Part shown: one piece after another, positions 17,688 to 26,137 of the stretch
Layout of the letters: the number at the start of each line of letters is the position of its first letter
How positions within the stretch are numbered: position 1 is the stretch's first letter
Source of the DNA: Lachnospiraceae bacterium
GTDB lineage: Bacteria > Bacillota > Clostridia > Lachnospirales > Lachnospiraceae
Direction: 5' to 3'
NCBI GenBank assembly: GCA_910574195.1
Contig: CAJTBF010000003.1
Location: 1-64,000, forward strand
Length of the DNA: 64,000 nt
Translations under genes and position numbers: made by a program
The notes under the pieces: model-generated
What the model saw: only the letters and a program-made list of their open reading frames with translations
Databases searched by the model: none
Told to the model about the DNA's origin: nothing

Positions 17688-20600
17688 TCACTGCATTCCT
17701 CTGCGCAGCCGCTCCATATGTAGTTCTTCATGAAGCTGCTTTTTCACCTTTTCCGCAAGCACTCTGGCCGATTCTTCCGAATCCTCCCGCACATCCGCCG
17801 TCTGTATCTTCTGTTCCACCTCCCGCAGGCGCGTCTCCATCTGCTGCTGCAAAGAGCGGATCCGGACATGCTCTTCCTCCTGTCTGCGCAGAAGTTCCTG
17901 CCGCTCTCTGCCTCCTGCTTTTCCTTCCCGCATTGCAACTGTAAGCTCCTGTATCGGAAACGCCTCCAAATCCTTCCGCCGCTCTTTGCCATCCGGCGGC
18001 ATTCCTTCTACTGAAAAATTCCAGAGAACCGGAAATTGTCTTTCTTTCGGATATCCTCCGTCTTTCTCTCCCGTAAGCTCCCGGTGATTCCTTCCGGGAT
18101 TCTCTGCCTCCGTAAATCCCGGCCGGTTCCTTCCGAGATTCTCTGCCTCCGTAAATCCCGACCGGTTTCCTCCGGGACTCTCTGCCTCGGCAGATCCCAG
18201 CCGCTCCTTTCCGGGACTCTCTGCCTCGGCAGATCTCGGCCGCTCCTTTCCGGAACTTTCCGCCTCTGTAAATCCCGGCCGGTTCCCAGAATTTTCCTGT
18301 CCCCGTAAGTCTCGACCGGTTTCCTCCGGGATTCTCCGCTGTGGTTTCACTTTCTTCACTCCGGCGGAATTCAAAAGCTGCAAGAGCTTTCGTTCCTGTT
18401 CTTCTCGCTGCCGTTCCCCATATGTCGTTACACGCTGTACAAATACGGGATAACGTTCATGGACTGTCTGCCTTCTGATCTGATGAAGAAAACGCCTGGA
18501 ACTTTCCTGTTTCTCAAAAGAAGACTGTACTTCTTTTTCCCGGGACACAGAAGATTCCCTCTGTACCTGTTGTTTTTGTTCCTGCGCGTTTTGTGCCTGC
18601 CGGTTTTGTGTCTGTCTTTCCCACTGCCGCACAATTCCGTCTGCCAGCCGTATGACTGTCTCCCGGTATTCTTTTTCTTCCATCTGCCCGATTCCCGCAA
18701 GCAGCCGGCCAATTGATGCCTCCTGAAGCTGTTCCTCCCGATATATCAGCCGCAGATCTTCCCGGTGTATCCGATGATTGATCTGCCCCAATAACTGCTG
18801 CAGCCGGGAACGTGCCTTCGCTGTTTCCACCTGCTGCCGGAGTTCTCTCTTCTGCCGTTCCCGTGCATCCTCCAGGAATTCCTGTTTTGTGTTCCCCGCA
18901 GACTCCTGCTCTACATCCTCCATAGATTTCTGTCCGGCGGCCCCGGCGGATTCCCGCCTTACATCCCCCGTGGATTTCTGTCCGGCAGCCACCCGTGAGG
19001 TCTGCAAGATCATTGATGCGGTCTTTGCCTGCCGTTCTGAAAAGACATCTTGTGTTCTGCTGCGGTTCTCCCCATCAGGAACAGTATCCATTCTATCCCT
19101 CGTTGTCCTTCCGGCAGAGTCAGAAAATTCTGCCGCCCCTTCCGGCCGGTAAAGTGCATGCCGCAGCAGCGTCTCTTCCCACTCCCGTTGTTCTACGGCG
19201 GCTTCTTCTACTGTTCCGTGTTCCTGCTCCCGTATTCCCGGTTCCTTATCCCGTGCCTCTTCCTCCCGCCGAAGTCGGGAAACTACCGTCTTCTCTGCTG
19301 CCTGTTCCAAGCGCAGAGCATCCGCCAGTTTTCGGACAAATTCCGGATACGCCGTCTCGTTCATCTGCCGGATATACGAAAGCATTTCCTGTACCGCCGG
19401 GGTCCCCATCTGCTCCTCCCGCTGCGGGAATATAAGTTCTATTCCTGTTTCCTCTGTAATCTGTTCTGTAAGACGGGACAAAAGTTCCCTGTCTTCTCCG
19501 GATCCTTCGGACTGCAGTTGCCCTTCTGATTTTTGCTCCGGCCAAACAGGTTCCACCCTGTTCTTCCTCTTGTTTTTCCCCGTATGCGGCGTTCCTCTTC
19601 CGTCTCGCTCCTCCCGCAGTAGTTTTTCTCTGATTCCTTCAGACTTCCTCTGTTCTTCTTTTTCCGGATGCAGAAGCGCTTTTTCCCCTTTTCCCGGCCG
19701 CGGCAGGGAATCTTCTGCCGAAAAATCCTGTACCGAATCCGGCCCGAAAGCATCCTCAAAGTCCGGTATCTCTGCCAGAGTTTTAAGCTGCAGTAAGGCC
19801 CTGCTCCAGTCCCGCAGCTTTTCCTGTTTTTGGTTCTTTGCAAGCTCCTTTTGGGATTTCTGTTGTGCAAAGACAGCGTTCCATTCTTCCGCAGGCAGTA
19901 AATCCTGGTATCTCTCCAGCACGCTTCTTTCCCGGCGAAGGAGTTCTTTTTTCCGCTCCCGCAGTTTCACCCGGACTTCCTGCCTTACTTCCGTAATCTT
20001 TTGAAAAATGTCCGTCTGTTTTGCTTCCCGTACAGACGGAACCTCTTTCCTGTCCGCCGTTCCTTCTTCTTCCAAAGGAGCTGCCTGCATCTTCTGCTCT
20101 GCATTCTTCCGATACGGAATGTCCGCAAAAAGGAAGGGAGCCGGCCAGTTCGCCTGCCGCATCTCCTGTTCCAGGCGGGTTCTCACTTCCGTTAGATATT
20201 GCGCCTGCTTCTGTTCCAGTCTTTCTTTCAGTTCCCGGCCTGTACGATAACGAAACCAGTTTTTAATCTTAAAAGATAATACCCTGTTTTCTTCCCATCC
20301 TTCTTCCTGTGCCCGGCATACTGTTTCTATCACCGGCGGAAGATTTTTCCAGAAGGAACGAAGCGCTTCTTCTTTCTGTTGTTCCAGATACCGTTCCATC
20401 TCTTTTTTCGTACTCTTCCAGACAATCCCCGGCGAAACGGGGATGTGCGGCGACGGAGCGGATATTTTGTCCGTTTCCTTCCGATCAGAAAACAGAATTT
20501 CCTGATAGCACTTTTGAAATACCTCCGGCTCCAGCGTATCCAAAAATGTAACCAGCTGCTTTACGGTAACCTTTTCTGCTTCTCCCTGCTGCCAAAGCAA

Positions 20601-21296
20601 TCTTTCTTTCCCAATGCCCCGAAACAGCGCCGTCTTTTCCAGTCGGTACCATATTTCCCGGCAGACCTGGCTGCTGCAGTGTTCGAGATACTCTCTGATC
20701 TGCATTTTCTCAATCGCAAGCACTGTCTCTGACAAAAATTTATACTCGCTCTCTTCCAGAGACTGAAACACCGTCTTTCCCGGATATGTCTTCCATTCTC
20801 CTCTCTCTCCTGCCGTCAGTTCCTGCAGGCAGCGGTAGAGCTGACACAGACTGCGGTATTCCTTCTGCAAAAGACGCACTGCCTGGTTTTCCTTCTCCCA
20901 GGCCCGATAACGCTGTCTTTCTTTTTCTATTTGTTCCAAATAGACGATGGACTGCCGGAACGAACGGTAAACCGAAAAATCCATTCTTTTCAACTGCGCA
21001 AAATAATAGTTTGTCGCCTGGGCAACCTGCCTGCTTACCGCATGGCTGCTGTACACAATCCGGTTCTGTTTCAGAGAAAACTGAACAAACGTATTCTGCA
21101 AAATCAAACGGAGCAGAAGCTGTATCTTCTGTCTGGATTCCGTTTCAGCGATCCAGGCTTCTTTCCGGTAGATCAAAGAGATCTGTTCATAATTCTTCGC
21201 GGAAACCGGAATATATCTGTCCCACAGATTCTGCAGAAACTCTGTTTCGATCCGTAAATGTATTTTTGATTGAAATGGCGCGAATGGTTTTATCAT
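17688..21296 (-). CDS. 1202-residue coiled-coil protein, tape-measure candidate
   Basis: Not recognised by family. An N-terminal helical domain (about 1-280, less charged, many aromatic residues) precedes about 900 residues very rich in Glu, Gln, Arg and Lys with long predicted coiled coils. Two tandem arrays are present: about 16-residue units 'AAGQKSTGDVRRESAG' near 770-815 and about six 13-residue units 'SPGKERLGSAEAE' near 1000-1080. It begins 1 nt after the tube 2 stop (TAACATG) and precedes the LysM gene. A locus of this kind needs a long helical tape measure and no other candidate is visible, but the protein lacks the hydrophobic segment many tape measures have. A scaffold or loading role is equally possible. 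Confidence 0.75.
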   Translation of the reverse strand: MIKPFAPFQSKIHLRIETEFLQNLWDRYIPVSAKNYEQISLIYRKEAWIAETESRQKIQLLLRLILQNTFVQFSLKQNRIVYSSHAVSRQVAQATNYYFAQLKRMDFSVYRSFRQSIVYLEQIEKERQRYRAWEKENQAVRLLQKEYRSLCQLYRCLQELTAGERGEWKTYPGKTVFQSLEESEYKFLSETVLAIEKMQIREYLEHCSSQVCREIWYRLEKTALFRGIGKERLLWQQGEAEKVTVKQLVTFLDTLEPEVFQKCYQEILFSDRKETDKISAPSPHIPVSPGIVWKSTKKEMERYLEQQKEEALRSFWKNLPPVIETVCRAQEEGWEENRVLSFKIKNWFRYRTGRELKERLEQKQAQYLTEVRTRLEQEMRQANWPAPFLFADIPYRKNAEQKMQAAPLEEEGTADRKEVPSVREAKQTDIFQKITEVRQEVRVKLRERKKELLRRERSVLERYQDLLPAEEWNAVFAQQKSQKELAKNQKQEKLRDWSRALLQLKTLAEIPDFEDAFGPDSVQDFSAEDSLPRPGKGEKALLHPEKEEQRKSEGIREKLLREERDGRGTPHTGKNKRKNRVEPVWPEQKSEGQLQSEGSGEDRELLSRLTEQITEETGIELIFPQREEQMGTPAVQEMLSYIRQMNETAYPEFVRKLADALRLEQAAEKTVVSRLRREEEARDKEPGIREQEHGTVEEAAVEQREWEETLLRHALYRPEGAAEFSDSAGRTTRDRMDTVPDGENRSRTQDVFSERQAKTASMILQTSRVAAGQKSTGDVRRESAGAAGQKSMEDVEQESAGNTKQEFLEDARERQKRELRQQVETAKARSRLQQLLGQINHRIHREDLRLIYREEQLQEASIGRLLAGIGQMEEKEYRETVIRLADGIVRQWERQTQNRQAQNAQEQKQQVQRESSVSREKEVQSSFEKQESSRRFLHQIRRQTVHERYPVFVQRVTTYGERQREEQERKLLQLLNSAGVKKVKPQRRIPEETGRDLRGQENSGNRPGFTEAESSGKERPRSAEAESPGKERLGSAEAESPGGNRSGFTEAENLGRNRPGFTEAENPGRNHRELTGEKDGGYPKERQFPVLWNFSVEGMPPDGKERRKDLEAFPIQELTVAMREGKAGGRERQELLRRQEEEHVRIRSLQQQMETRLREVEQKIQTADVREDSEESARVLAEKVKKQLHEELHMERLRRGMQ
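18073..18310. repeat. 39-bp tandem repeat, about 6 copies
   Basis: The plus-strand block TCTCTGCCTC(C/G)G(T/G)(A/C)A(A/G)ATCCC recurs every 39 nt, six times with moderate divergence, encoding 13 residues per unit (..G..R.GFTEAE). The frame is kept throughout. Copies alternate between two sequence types (FTEAE and SAEAE), which suggests several rounds of duplication. Confidence 0.9.
18875..18995. repeat. 48-bp tandem repeat, 2 to 3 copies
   Basis: Two clear units and one diverged unit encode AAGQKS..DV..ESAG-type 16-residue peptides in the 1202-residue coiled-coil gene. Frame is kept. Confidence 0.75.
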
Positions 21297-21297
21297 G

Positions 21298-21738
21298 TTA
21301 CAATCCTATTTTGTTGATCGTCTCATTCAATCCTGTATGGGAAATCTCCACCCTTTTAATCAGCACGCCGCTCTCCAGCGCATCCAGCGTATCAATCTCC
21401 CATTTTGTGACAATCCCCCAGTCTGCTTCATAGGTCGCCGTCGGGATCATCCCGCTCTCCGGCATGACCATAATTACAATTCCCATGCTCAGTTCGCTCC
21501 CGGCCGTCAGCGTGGTCCGCAGCAGTTCCCCGCTGGCGATTCCATATTCCAGCACCAGCTTATCCAGCGACTGGCGGGGTTTAGGCAGATAATGCACCCG
21601 GTCATTGAGTCCGCCCTCGGCCACCGTTTCGAATTCCATCGTCGCGGAAATATTGGAAACCTTCGAAAAGCCCAGCGGCATTCCGTTTAAAATCACTTTG
21701 AACTTCGTTCGTTTTGCGAGATTCTCCTGCATTGCCAT
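21298..21738 (-). CDS. Tail tube protein 2 (gp19-like, Afp5-like)
   Basis: 146 residues. 'KFKVILNGMPLGFSKVSNISATMEFETVAEGGLND' and the C-terminal 'VLIKRVEISHTGLNETINKIGL' are typical of the T4 gp19-like tube family. In eCIS the second tube paralogue (Afp5 type) makes the first ring above the hub, so its place near the LysM and hub genes fits. AGGAGAGAAAAG precedes the ATG. It differs strongly from tube 1, consistent with a specialised ring. Confidence 0.92.
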   Translation of the reverse strand: MAMQENLAKRTKFKVILNGMPLGFSKVSNISATMEFETVAEGGLNDRVHYLPKPRQSLDKLVLEYGIASGELLRTTLTAGSELSMGIVIMVMPESGMIPTATYEADWGIVTKWEIDTLDALESGVLIKRVEISHTGLNETINKIGL

Positions 21739-21783
21739 CTTTTCTCTCCTGCCGTCACATTATCAATGCGACCCGTGAACGCG

Positions 21784-22014
21784 CTAAATCCGAAAAATAT
21801 CCTGTTCCGGTTCCTGATTCAATTTCCCGTTGATACCGGAAATCTCCTCGCACCACCGGCGGCGTTCCCTGTGGGGCAAGTTCCAGATCGCTTCCCGGCT
21901 CCAATGCATATAGTAAGCAATAAACGCCGTCTCCTCATAAATTTTTTCCGCCGGATATACTTCTATTGCCCGGCATCCATAAAATTTACCGGCACCTCGA
22001 TCTCTTCCCCGCAA
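21784..22014 (-). CDS. DUF6760-like small eCIS protein
   Basis: 76 residues as read from the only ATG available. The conserved part is 'VYPAEKIYEETAFIAYYMHWSREAIW.LPHRERRRWCEEI', the DUF6760 pattern I recall between chaperone and tube 2 in many eCIS loci. The ATG lies 52 nt inside the preceding gene and the first about 17 residues look non-native, so the true start may be a rare codon near 21965. Function unknown; a baseplate assembly role is suggested only by position. Confidence 0.7.
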   Translation of the reverse strand: MRGRDRGAGKFYGCRAIEVYPAEKIYEETAFIAYYMHWSREAIWNLPHRERRRWCEEISGINGKLNQEPEQDIFRI

Positions 22015-22331
22015 TGCGGGCAGACGGTCCGGTAAACCGGAATTTCCGCCTGGTTGATCCGCTCATAGAAATCCTGCAGGTACGCCAGGTCTGTCGTATA
22101 AAGTCCTTCCACCACTCTTGTATCCACCGCCGGCATCTGACCAAGGCCGGTAATGACACGGGAAAGCAGGATAATCGTCAGATATCCCGGATTCTGCTGT
22201 ACCCTTGGATCCCGAAGCGGGATAATCTCGTCCGCCGCAGTGGCCAGGCGCATCCGGCCCTCTCTGTGAAGATTCCCTTCCCGGTCCACATACCCTTTTG
22301 GCAGTACAAATGAAAATTCTGTCTCAAACAT
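21963..22331 (-). CDS. gp51-like baseplate hub assembly chaperone
   Basis: 122 residues, starting MFETEFSFVLPKGYVDREGNL. The 'LPKGYVD..GNLHREG.MRLATAADEI...DPRVQQNPGYLTIILLSRVITGLG' core is the small protein found between the two tube genes of eCIS loci and usually described as a T4-type hub assembly chaperone. A single CPHC motif near the C-terminus could bind metal with a partner. GTAGGAGAAGG precedes the ATG. It overlaps the DUF6760-like gene. Confidence 0.75.
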   Translation of the reverse strand: MFETEFSFVLPKGYVDREGNLHREGRMRLATAADEIIPLRDPRVQQNPGYLTIILLSRVITGLGQMPAVDTRVVEGLYTTDLAYLQDFYERINQAEIPVYRTVCPHCGEEIEVPVNFMDAGQ

Positions 22332-22360
22332 ACCCTTCTCCTACTGTGTGATTTCTTTCA

Positions 22361-22786
22361 TCAGGACACTCTGGTCATTCCCTCGTGCGCGATTTCAATG
22401 GACTCAATGGCGATCTCCGAAGACGTCGCATTGAAATCCGGCGCCGTATATTTTGTAGGCCATGCGTTGATCACCTGCCAGGAAGCGGCCGCCGTCTCCG
22501 TCTCGTCCAGAATCGTAATGGTAATGGTCTTTCGTTCCACTTCCCCTTCTACGCCCGCGATCATCCACTCGTACATCACCATGGAATCCGCAACGCCCTG
22601 TTTCAGTGTAATATTTCCATACTTTTTCAGTCCCGGTATTTTCATCGGCGTCTGTACCATATCGCCTTCCCGGTACTCCATCACATCAATCGAGGCATCA
22701 AAACCGGACGCTTCCGAAAATCCCCCGGCTTCCAGACCGTCAATTTCAACCTTATATCTAAACTTTCCATGTGGATAAGTAGCCAT
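22361..22786 (-). CDS. Tail tube protein 1 (gp19-like, Afp1-like)
   Basis: 141 residues. 'GKFRYKVEIDGLEAGGFSEASGFDASIDVMEYREGD' and 'IESIEIAHEGMTRV' are the gp19-like tube signature. It should form the main inner tube under the sheath encoded 21 nt upstream. GGAGCATAGAGAG precedes the ATG. Only one sheath and one main tube gene are present, unlike the Afp cluster with three sheath genes. Confidence 0.93.
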   Translation of the reverse strand: MATYPHGKFRYKVEIDGLEAGGFSEASGFDASIDVMEYREGDMVQTPMKIPGLKKYGNITLKQGVADSMVMYEWMIAGVEGEVERKTITITILDETETAAASWQVINAWPTKYTAPDFNATSSEIAIESIEIAHEGMTRVS

Positions 22787-22807
22787 CTCTCTCTATGCTC
22801 CTTTCTC

Positions 22808-24547
22808 TTATTCGATGGAATCACTGGTCTTCTGGGAAATTCTGAAGACTACAAACTCCGCGGGTTTCACCGGCGCAATTCCAATCACACAGACCAGTCT
22901 TCCGTTATCGATGTCATCCTGACTCATCGTATTTCTTCCCACATTTACGAAGAATGCTTCGGAGGGAGCGGAACCTGCCAGGGCGCCTGTTCTCCACAGT
23001 CCGGTTAAGAATACGTCGATGGTCCGTTTCACCCGCACCCATAAGACTTCATCATTTGGTTCAAATACCGCCCAGTTCGTATTTGCCTTGATACTTTCTT
23101 CAATAAAAATAAACAATCTGCGCACGTTGATATATTTCCAGCTTGGATCGCTGCTGGCCGTTCTCGCGCCCCAGACACGAATTCCCTGTCCCGGGAACGT
23201 CCGGATCAGGTTGACTCCTTTGGGATTGAGAATATCCTGCTCGCCCTTGTTGAACTGACAGTCCAGTCCCACGCACGCGCGGACAGTCTCATTGGCCGGC
23301 GCCTTATGTACGCCCCGGGACGTATCGCTTCTTGCATAGATTCCGATTACCGAGCCTGACGGCGGAATAGCGATATTCTTTTTATCCAGCGGATCGAATA
23401 CCTCCAGCCAGGGATGATACATGGCGGCATAATTGCTGTCCACAATGTCCCGGTGGGCGATAATATCCTCGATCTTTCTGGCGTCTTTTGGCATATCCAG
23501 CACCGCAAAACGACTGGCCAGATTTTCGCAGTGCGCCACCAGCATCAACTGTACATTGGGATCCGTCACCCCCGGCACGGCCATAATGGATACCGTGTCA
23601 TTGTCCAGGAAAGACTGAATTCCCGTGCGCTTTCCCGCTCCGTTGTCCGTCCCGATATAATCCGCGGCGCTGATGCCGGAAACGGATCCGTTGCTTCCGT
23701 TTTTCAGATGAATTACACAAAATGCCTTATCCGGATCTTCCCCTGCGATCTGGTCGAACGGCGCCGTGATATCTTCCGCAGACTTTCCTGTATAACGCGC
23801 CGTGATCAGTTCGGATTTTGCCGTCTTTTTATCCAGATAATTGGGAGTTGCAATGTTAAAGGACAAATTCTCATAAAATTCCACAATATCCTCATATTTG
23901 ACTTCCAGATTAAATTCACAGGTGGAAATCACTTTATTCGGAAGCAGATTCTTATCCACCACATCCACTTCAAATTCCCGCTCAAAGGTAATGATATTGT
24001 CCTGGCTCTTCACAACGCGGTTGTAAATCACGGAAGTCATATCCCTGTATACCACCACGTCCCCCGCATGAAAACCTGCGGAACTTTTTACGGAATACCG
24101 CTTCCCGTCGGCTGTCTGAAGTTCCTCCAGAATTTGTGTCTTCGCCTTGCTGGACGGCGTAACTACAATACTCATATTATCGCCCCATAAACCGGGGTTT
24201 TTTGCCTCCAGTTTTATGACCGGCTGCTCCGCCGGTACCGATGCGCGCGCGCATTTCGCATCCTGAGGCGCCACCCGGGACACAAAGCAGCGCGCCCCGC
24301 CGTTCACAAAGAAATGTTCCACCGCATACGCCAGAAACCGGTACTCTCCATACTCATTCTCGGAAAGATAACCGCCGTACTTCCTCTTAAAATCCGCAAA
24401 ATTTGTCACAAGCTGCGGAACGCCCTCCACAGGCCCCCGCTCGGCAAGACCAAGAAATCCCGCCGTACTTGTTCCCACACCCTCCATTGGTTTTCCACCC
24501 GAATCAAATTCTTCCACATATACTCCCGGTGATAAATACTCCGCCAT
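22808..24547 (-). CDS. Contractile tail sheath protein
   Basis: 579 residues. The N-terminus MAEYLSPGVYVEEFDSGGKP and C-terminus 'VCVIGIAPVKPAEFVVFRI' are hallmarks of the phage/eCIS sheath family. The C-terminal core 'GIRVWGARTASSDPSWKYINVRR' carries the handshake domain. An insert of about 200 residues gives the extra surface domain seen in longer sheaths. CCGGAGGAAT precedes the ATG, just after a 9-bp hairpin. This is the only sheath gene in the window. Confidence 0.95.
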   Translation of the reverse strand: MAEYLSPGVYVEEFDSGGKPMEGVGTSTAGFLGLAERGPVEGVPQLVTNFADFKRKYGGYLSENEYGEYRFLAYAVEHFFVNGGARCFVSRVAPQDAKCARASVPAEQPVIKLEAKNPGLWGDNMSIVVTPSSKAKTQILEELQTADGKRYSVKSSAGFHAGDVVVYRDMTSVIYNRVVKSQDNIITFEREFEVDVVDKNLLPNKVISTCEFNLEVKYEDIVEFYENLSFNIATPNYLDKKTAKSELITARYTGKSAEDITAPFDQIAGEDPDKAFCVIHLKNGSNGSVSGISAADYIGTDNGAGKRTGIQSFLDNDTVSIMAVPGVTDPNVQLMLVAHCENLASRFAVLDMPKDARKIEDIIAHRDIVDSNYAAMYHPWLEVFDPLDKKNIAIPPSGSVIGIYARSDTSRGVHKAPANETVRACVGLDCQFNKGEQDILNPKGVNLIRTFPGQGIRVWGARTASSDPSWKYINVRRLFIFIEESIKANTNWAVFEPNDEVLWVRVKRTIDVFLTGLWRTGALAGSAPSEAFFVNVGRNTMSQDDIDNGRLVCVIGIAPVKPAEFVVFRISQKTSDSIE

Positions 24548-24553
24548 ATTCCT

Positions 24554-24580
24554 CCGGCATTTTTCTCCTGCAAATGCCGG
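24554..24580 (-). promoter_or_regulatory. Hairpin touching the sheath ribosome binding site
   Basis: A perfect 9-bp stem CCGGCATTT/AAATGCCGG with a 9-nt loop, whose 3' arm ends in the first G residues of the sheath GGAGG box. It could tune sheath translation or protect a processed 5' end. Evidence is structural only. Confidence 0.5.
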
Positions 24581-24623
24581 CTGCCTCCTTTCTCGTCCAC
24601 GTAAATTTTTGTGAGATACTTCT

Positions 24624-24643
24624 GCTGTTCATTATAGAACAGC
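24624..24643 (-). promoter_or_regulatory. Hairpin with an embedded TATAAT upstream of the sheath
   Basis: GCTGTTC-ATTATA-GAACAGC is a perfect 7-bp stem; on the minus strand its loop holds TATAAT. The position suits a -10 box for a sheath promoter, but no good -35 box stands 16-18 nt upstream, so the promoter reading is weak. Confidence 0.35.
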
Positions 24644-24838
24644 GCACTGAACATTTTTATAAACATTCCGCAGATTCACCTTTTTTCTCTGTCTGCTTCC
24701 GTTTTCAGTTCTTTCTGTCCGCTGCCGCTGCCGCCGACTTCCCCTTTTTTGTTTCTTCTGCCTCCGGTTCTTCCTGTTGGCTTCTTCCGGATTCCTCTGT
24801 TTCTTCCGCTTCTGTTCCTTCTTCTGATCCTTATACTT

Positions 24839-25723
24839 CTATTCCTTTTTTGCCGTTCCTTCTTCTTCCTCTCCCTGTACGGTTTCCGCTTCTTCTGTTC
24901 CTTCTTCTCCCCCTCCCTGTACGATTTCCGCTTCTGCCGTTCCTTCTGTCTGTTCCCCGCCTGTTCCTCCTTTCTCCGGCCTCGTCCACCATCCGCTGTC
25001 TTTCTTTTCCTCCTTTGCCCGGTCGATCATCTGTTGCAATCCAACACGCAGCTTCTCTTCTTCCCTTTCCTTTTTCCGAATCTGATCGTTCACATGATCC
25101 AGCCGATGATTCACCCGGTCAAACTCTTCCAACGTCAGCTCCTGCATCCGCTTCTGTTCCAGCGCCTGTTTTTGTACCCGTTCCGGCGCCTGTTCCAGAA
25201 AACCAAACAGGCCGGACAATGCCGGATGCCCCTGCTTTTCCAGAACCTCCTTCATACACTCCAAAAACTCCCGGCTTCTCTGCTTTTCCGTCACATCATA
25301 AAAAATCGCCTGCTTTCGAAAAGGAAGTTCCGACGCAAACAGAAAACGCTCCCCTTTTTGAAAGACCCTTTTTTCTGTTCCAGGTTCCAGATACTTTTCT
25401 TTTTCCGTATGTACAGGCGTACCGGGCGCTTCTTTTGCCTCAATCCGAAACCCTTCCTTTCCGGTTTCCCCTTTCCTCACGGCTCGCTCCGCTTTTCCTC
25501 CCCTTCCGCTTCTCTCCTCTCTTTCCGTTCTTCCTCCCCATTCGGTTTTTCCTTCCCTCTCCGTTCTCCCTCCCCGCCTGACTTTCCGTTCCCCCTGCCC
25601 TCCCGCAAAGGTCTCCCTGAAATACCCCAGATGTCCATATGTGTTTTCGATTTCCCCGCTTCCTTTCTCATCCTTATGAAGAAGCGATCGTCCCTGCTCC
25701 CAATCCGGCCGCTTTCCTGCCAT
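24839..25723 (-). CDS. Charged repeat-rich CIS protein of unknown function
   Basis: 294 residues, not recognised. The N-terminal third is Arg/Glu/Gly-rich low-complexity sequence (RGGRTEREGKTEWGGRTERE). A folded or helical middle (about 110-250) holds 'RKQAIFYDVTEKQRSREFLECMKEVLEKQGHPALSGLFGFLEQ' and a coiled coil. The C-terminus is Glu-rich with two 15-residue repeats (EAEIVQGGGEEGT type). The ATG at 25723 has GAGAGGGATGA upstream; an ATG at 25771 does not. It lies between the ATPase and sheath genes, with 291 nt before the sheath. Low complexity suggests a disordered linker or chaperone. Confidence 0.6.
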   Translation of the reverse strand: MAGKRPDWEQGRSLLHKDEKGSGEIENTYGHLGYFRETFAGGQGERKVRRGGRTEREGKTEWGGRTEREERSGRGGKAERAVRKGETGKEGFRIEAKEAPGTPVHTEKEKYLEPGTEKRVFQKGERFLFASELPFRKQAIFYDVTEKQRSREFLECMKEVLEKQGHPALSGLFGFLEQAPERVQKQALEQKRMQELTLEEFDRVNHRLDHVNDQIRKKEREEEKLRVGLQQMIDRAKEEKKDSGWWTRPEKGGTGGEQTEGTAEAEIVQGGGEEGTEEAETVQGEEEEGTAKKE

Positions 25724-25810
25724 ATTCTCATCCCTCTCTTCCCTGTGTCCCTCTCTTCCCCATCTTTTCATTTCTGCGGATCATCCATAATTTCATGTAC
25801 TATTTTCCGG

Positions 25811-25960
25811 TTACATATACCCACCCGTCCGGGCATCCTGTATCTCGTATATTCCACATGAACGGACACTTCTCATCCAATAATCTATACCCATTCGGCT
25901 CCGCATTGAATGCCCTTCGAGCGGCCAGCTAACGCTATCCGATAAAATATACCTCATCGG
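25811..25960. repeat. Palindromic repeat copy C, intergenic
   Basis: On the minus strand it opens with AGGTATATTTTATCGGATAG and carries the imperfect hairpin GGATAGC-GTTA-GCTGGCC and the block AAGGGCATTCAATGCGGAGCC, matching copies A and B. It lies between the ATPase gene and the charged repeat gene and is not part of a convincing CDS, though one frame stays open through it. Confidence 0.65.
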
Positions 25961-25989
25961 AACATATTTTACCTTTTTGCAAAAAAACA

Positions 25990-26126
25990 GTCCGGGCTGG
26001 AATCCTTGTCCTAAAGAACCTCTCAAAAAACGTCAGCGCTTAACGAGGTTTTTTCGAGTTTAGCGTCTGCTACGTTTTTTGCGAAGCGAAAGCGGGGTGA
26101 TGTGGACAAGGATTCCTGACCGGACG
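25990..26126. repeat. 137-bp inverted-repeat element between CIS genes
   Basis: The ends GTCCGG.CT.GGAATCCTTGTCC (25990-26011) and its complement (26104-26126) can form about 19 base pairs; the inner 13 (GGAATCCTTGTCC) are perfect. Inside, AAAAAACGT pairs with ACGTTTTTT, so the whole stretch can fold as a long nested hairpin. Together with copy C it fills the roughly 410-bp gap between the ATPase and the next gene, in which I see no other gene. It may be a small non-autonomous element or an mRNA processing or attenuation structure. Confidence 0.65.
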
Positions 26127-26137
26127 GACTCCCCCAT

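Noticed and set aside
24406-24666. 86-codon minus-strand frame over the sheath start
   Set aside because: It runs out of frame into the strongly supported sheath gene, and its start has no ribosome binding site.
25811-26026. 71-codon minus-strand frame between ATPase and charged repeat gene
   Set aside because: It is formed by palindromic repeat copy C and the start of the inverted-repeat element; no ribosome binding site.
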